A stretch of DNA of 64,000 nucleotides, taken from Acidithiobacillus_B sp049965315 (lineage in GTDB: Bacteria; Pseudomonadota; Gammaproteobacteria; Acidithiobacillales; Acidithiobacillaceae). The notes under the pieces were generated by a model, which was given only the letters and a program-made list of their open reading frames with translations, did not search any database and was not told the origin of the DNA. The stretch lies in the NCBI RefSeq assembly GCF_049965315.1, contig NZ_JBMFWL010000001.1, positions 1 to 64,000 on the forward strand. Reading direction: 5' to 3'. Both the position numbers and the translations under genes were made by a program. Below, piece by piece: positions 61,364-64,000 of the stretch. Positions within the stretch are counted from its first letter, which is position 1. Each line of letters starts with the position of its first letter.

Positions 61364-62226
61364 GTGGGAGAAACCGGCTGATCCTGATCCTTGACCCAGG
61401 AGAGCCGCAGGATCTGGACCCGCTTGCGGTCGGCGCGGAGGACCTCCAGGCGCAGGGTGCCTTCCTGCAGGACCTCTCCGGGACGAGGCACGTGCCCCAG
61501 GCGGTTGGTCACCCAGCCGCCCAGGGTATCGATGTGCTCGTCTGCCAGTTGCACATGGAAATTGTGGTTGAATTCTTCCAGCGGAATCAGGGCGTTGACC
61601 AGATAGTCGCCATCCTCGCGAGGAACGATCATCACATCTTCATCAATATCGAATTCATCCTCGATCTCGCCGACGATGATCTCCAGCACATCCTCGATGG
61701 TGATGAGCCCCGCCACTCCGCCGTACTCGTCGACGACGATGGCCATGTGATGGCGACCGGTGCGGAATTCATAGAGGAGATGATTGAGGTGCTTGCTTTC
61801 GGGAATGAAAGTCGCCGGACGCAGGAGCTCGGTGAGGCGGGGGGGGCTCTCCGCCCCGCCCTGGCAGGCCCGCAGCAGGTCCTTGGCGAGGAGGATGCCG
61901 CGAACATCGTCGCGGTCGTTGCCCACCAGCGGAAAACGGGAGTGGCCCACCTCCACCACCCGCGCGATGATCTCCGGCAGGGGCGCATCCATCTCGATGA
62001 CTTCCATTTGTGCGCGGGGAATCATGGCATCGCGTACCGTAAGCTCGGCCATGCGGAAAATGCCATCGACCATGCGCGCGGCTTCGGCGTCGATGATCTG
62101 CCGCTCGCCCGCCTCCCGGATGAGCTCCAGAAGCCCTTCCTGATCTTCAATGTTGCCGCGTAAGGACTGCGTAAAACGCTCCCACCAACTGCGGGGGCGT
62201 TCGGGACCACTTCGATCGTCATTCAT
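61360..62226 (-). CDS. corC: CorC/HlyC-type CBS-domain protein
   Basis: A 288-residue cytosolic protein with two CBS domains and a C-terminal CorC_HlyC transporter-associated domain. Visible are VRDAMIPRAQMEVIEMDAPL, HMAIVVDEYGGVAGLITIED and the terminal WVTNRLGHVPRPGEVL domain. It is linked to magnesium and cobalt efflux in enteric bacteria, although its role is indirect. The ATG at 62226 overlaps the ybeY stop by eight bases. Confidence 0.93.
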   Translation of the reverse strand: MNDDRSGPERPRSWWERFTQSLRGNIEDQEGLLELIREAGERQIIDAEAARMVDGIFRMAELTVRDAMIPRAQMEVIEMDAPLPEIIARVVEVGHSRFPLVGNDRDDVRGILLAKDLLRACQGGAESPPRLTELLRPATFIPESKHLNHLLYEFRTGRHHMAIVVDEYGGVAGLITIEDVLEIIVGEIEDEFDIDEDVMIVPREDGDYLVNALIPLEEFNHNFHVQLADEHIDTLGGWVTNRLGHVPRPGEVLQEGTLRLEVLRADRKRVQILRLSWVKDQDQPVSPT

Positions 62227-62725
62227 GGACGGCGGATTGCACGTAAGGGTCGGCCACACCCATTTCAGCCAGAAAACGGCATTCCAGCGCTTCCATCTCC
62301 GCCGCTTCCGCCTCGTTCTGGTGATCATAACCGAGGAGATGCAGCGTGCTGTGAATCAGCAGGTGACGGTAATGGGCCAGCAGGCCTTTGCCCTGCTCGG
62401 CGGCCTCCCGCGCCACTACGGCGGGTGCGATGGCCATATCACCGAGGAGATCGCGGCGGAAGATCGCCGGCAGGGACGGCTGCGGAAAGGAAAGGCAATT
62501 GGTGGGGACGTCCTTGCCCCGAAAAGCGGCGTTGAGGGCCGCCATTGCGGCATCGTCCACAAAACGCAGGGAAATCTCCGCGTAGCGGCCCGCCTCCAGC
62601 CGCGGGGACGGGGCCTGCAACGCCGCCAGGATGGCCCGCCGCGCCTGCGTCCGGGAGGGCAGGGGCACGTCCTCCCCAAGGGCATCACTGCCGATGTGCA
62701 GGATCAAGGCCGGACGCGCCCTCAC
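62219..62725 (-). CDS. ybeY: Endoribonuclease YbeY
   Basis: Zinc endoribonuclease of 168 residues involved in 16S rRNA 3'-end maturation and ribosome quality control. The signature metal site is HLLIHSTLHLLGYDH (three zinc-binding His). RFVDDAAMAALNAAFRGKDV and TNCLSFP are conserved. The start is a GTG overlapping the phoH stop. It lies in the usual phoH-ybeY-corC arrangement. Confidence 0.95.
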   Translation of the reverse strand: MRARPALILHIGSDALGEDVPLPSRTQARRAILAALQAPSPRLEAGRYAEISLRFVDDAAMAALNAAFRGKDVPTNCLSFPQPSLPAIFRRDLLGDMAIAPAVVAREAAEQGKGLLAHYRHLLIHSTLHLLGYDHQNEAEAAEMEALECRFLAEMGVADPYVQSAVHE

Positions 62726-63690
62726 GGTTTCTCCCCCAGGCGATCATAGGCCTCGACGATGCGCGCCACCAGGGGATGGCGCACCACATCGGCGCTCTGG
62801 AAAAAGACCATGTCGATCCCCTGCACCCCCTGCAATACCTCGATGGCCTGCACCAGACCTGAGAGTTGGCCACGGGGCAGGTCCACCTGGGTCACATCGC
62901 CGGTGACCACGGCCTTGGCGCCAAAACCGATGCGGGTGAGGAACATCTTCATCTGCTCCGGCGTGGTGTTTTGCGCCTCGTCGAGGATGATGAAGGCATC
63001 ATTGAGGGTACGGCCGCGCATGTAGGCCAGGGGTGCCACCTCGATGACCTGGCGCTCGATGAGCTTGGCCACCTTTTCAAAGCCCAGCATTTCATAAAGG
63101 GCGTCATAGAGGGGGCGCAGATAGGGATCCACCTTCTCGCTCAGGGTACCGGGCAAAAAGCCCAGACGCTCCCCCGCCTCCACCGCCGGCCGCACCAGGA
63201 CCAGGCGGCGGATATGATTCTGCTCCATCTGCTCAACGGCGGCGGCCACGGCAAGGTAGGTCTTGCCGGTCCCCGCCGGACCAATGCCGAAGGTCAGGTC
63301 ATTGCCGCGGATGGACTGCAGATACTGGCGCTGGCGCAAGCCACGGCCACCCACCAGGCCCTTGAGGGTCTGGATGCCCGCCACCTCCGATTCCGCGGCG
63401 CCGGGCTCCGCTTCCAGCCGCACTCCCTGGATGCTGTGATGGACGAAATGCGGGCTGATATGGCGCCCCTGGCGAATCTGCGCGTAGAGCACGTCCAACA
63501 CCCCTTCGGCAGCCTGCACGGCCGGTTCCGGGCCGGTAATGTGAAAGCGGCCGCCCCGCGGCAGGATCACGACGCCCAGGCGCGATTCGATCTGTTTGAT
63601 ATGGCTGTCCAGTTCTCCGGAGAGTTCGGCCAGCATGCTGGCGCTGGCGCCATCCGCGACGAATTCGCCGTGGACGTTAAGCTCGGGCAT
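62722..63690 (-). CDS. ybeZ: PhoH-like ATPase (YbeZ)
   Basis: PhoH-family P-loop ATPase of 322 residues. An N-terminal KH-like region precedes a domain with Walker A GIGPAGTGKTYLAVAAAV, LVRPAVEAGERLGFLPG and Walker B AFIILDEAQNTTPEQMKMFL. It associates with YbeY in rRNA processing in E. coli. The ATG at 63690 has GGAG upstream and overlaps the miaB 3' end by 14 bases. Confidence 0.95.
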   Translation of the reverse strand: MPELNVHGEFVADGASASMLAELSGELDSHIKQIESRLGVVILPRGGRFHITGPEPAVQAAEGVLDVLYAQIRQGRHISPHFVHHSIQGVRLEAEPGAAESEVAGIQTLKGLVGGRGLRQRQYLQSIRGNDLTFGIGPAGTGKTYLAVAAAVEQMEQNHIRRLVLVRPAVEAGERLGFLPGTLSEKVDPYLRPLYDALYEMLGFEKVAKLIERQVIEVAPLAYMRGRTLNDAFIILDEAQNTTPEQMKMFLTRIGFGAKAVVTGDVTQVDLPRGQLSGLVQAIEVLQGVQGIDMVFFQSADVVRHPLVARIVEAYDRLGEKP

Positions 63691-64000
63691 GGGAGGATCT
63701 CCGCGGCTCCACGGCGTCAGCCGGGAGCAGATCTCCGGACCAGCGCGCACGCAGGCTGTTGGGCATGGTCTCGGTGATCTCCACCGTGACCATCTGGCCG
63801 GCCAGGGCCGCAGGACCGGCAAAATTCACCGAACGGTTGCAACCCGTCTTGCCGGTGAGCTCCCGGGCATCGCGCCGGGAGGGGCCCGTCACCAGGACTT
63901 CCTGGCGCGTCCCCAGCATGGCCTGGGCGTATTCTTGGGCAAGGGCGTTGATCCGCCCCTGAAGGATGGCCAGGCGTTCATCCTTGACCGACTCGGGGAC
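63677..64000 (-). CDS. miaB: tRNA-2-methylthio-N6-dimethylallyladenosine synthase MiaB, C-terminal part
   Basis: The C-terminal 107 codons of MiaB; the gene runs past the right edge of the window. The remaining radical-SAM domain end (RLAILQGRINALAQEYAQAM) is followed by a TRAM domain (EVLVTGPSRRDARELTGKTG, then CNRSVNFAGPA and VTVEITETMPNSLRA). MiaB methylthiolates i6A37 of tRNAs. The radical-SAM Cys motif is outside the window. It heads the ybeZ-ybeY-corC-lnt cluster. Confidence 0.93.
   Translation of the reverse strand, partial: VPESVKDERLAILQGRINALAQEYAQAMLGTRQEVLVTGPSRRDARELTGKTGCNRSVNFAGPAALAGQMVTVEITETMPNSLRARWSGDLLPADAVEPRRSSHARA

Overview
This window is a GC-rich, densely packed stretch of bacterial chromosome. 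Gene content points to a gammaproteobacterium-like chemolithoautotroph, most plausibly near the Acidithiobacillus group. That assignment is inference: it rests on a bo3-type quinol oxidase operon carrying both ctaB and ctaA, class I FBPase and rpiA, a DoxX/DoxD-like membrane protein, and a bioF-bioH-bioC block next to accBC. I see no rRNA, tRNA, CRISPR array, prophage or complete insertion sequence.

Region 1 (1-9.7 kb). A minus-strand biotin operon (bioF-bioH-bioC) diverges from comF. Two direct copies of a small palindromic repeat flank this block. Downstream on the plus strand lie trmL, aroQ, accB-accC, prmA, a zinc-ribbon membrane protein and a fis-like gene. A convergent sspB-lytic transglycosylase pair follows. 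Region 2 (9.9-24.3 kb, minus strand): fbp, zapD, coaE and the type IV pilus genes pilD-pilR-pilS-pilC-pilB, preceded by aroE and anmK, then slyD, hemH, xth and a GST. Many genes overlap by 4 bases. Region 3 (24.3-30.7 kb): rlmJ, a small unknown gene, a second AP endonuclease, prmB, a divergent LysR/MFS pair and an MscS-type channel.

Region 4 (30.6-36.5 kb) is the accessory-looking part. It holds an HxlR regulator facing a decayed wrbA quinone reductase, an operon for a di-haem cytochrome c peroxidase, a Tat-exported metallophosphoesterase and a mono-haem cytochrome c, a pirin fragment, an internally duplicated DoxX/DoxD-like protein, AT-rich spacers with a GC-rich island, and an LRV-repeat protein. 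The two gene remnants suggest erosion of a quinone or oxidative-stress island.

Region 5 (36.4-42.7 kb): carA-carB-greA, a DUF202 protein and uppP. carA is preceded by a near-consensus promoter followed at once by a terminator-like hairpin, which suggests attenuation. Region 6 (42.7-51 kb, minus): cyoA-cyoB-cyoC-cyoD-ctaA-ctaB and an MFS gene, preceded by an HdeD-like gene. Region 7 (51-64 kb): a DJ-1/PfpI gene, rpiA and pdxH on plus; leuC, a tiny membrane ORF, leuD and an unknown gene on minus; a GAF-GGDEF protein; pmbA; and the classical miaB-phoH-ybeY-corC-lnt operon, with miaB cut by the window edge.

No clearly novel multi-gene system is proven here. The best leads are the periplasmic peroxidase/phosphoesterase/cytochrome operon, the carAB leader, the HxlR-wrbA remnant, the duplicated DoxD-like protein and the repeats around the biotin block.
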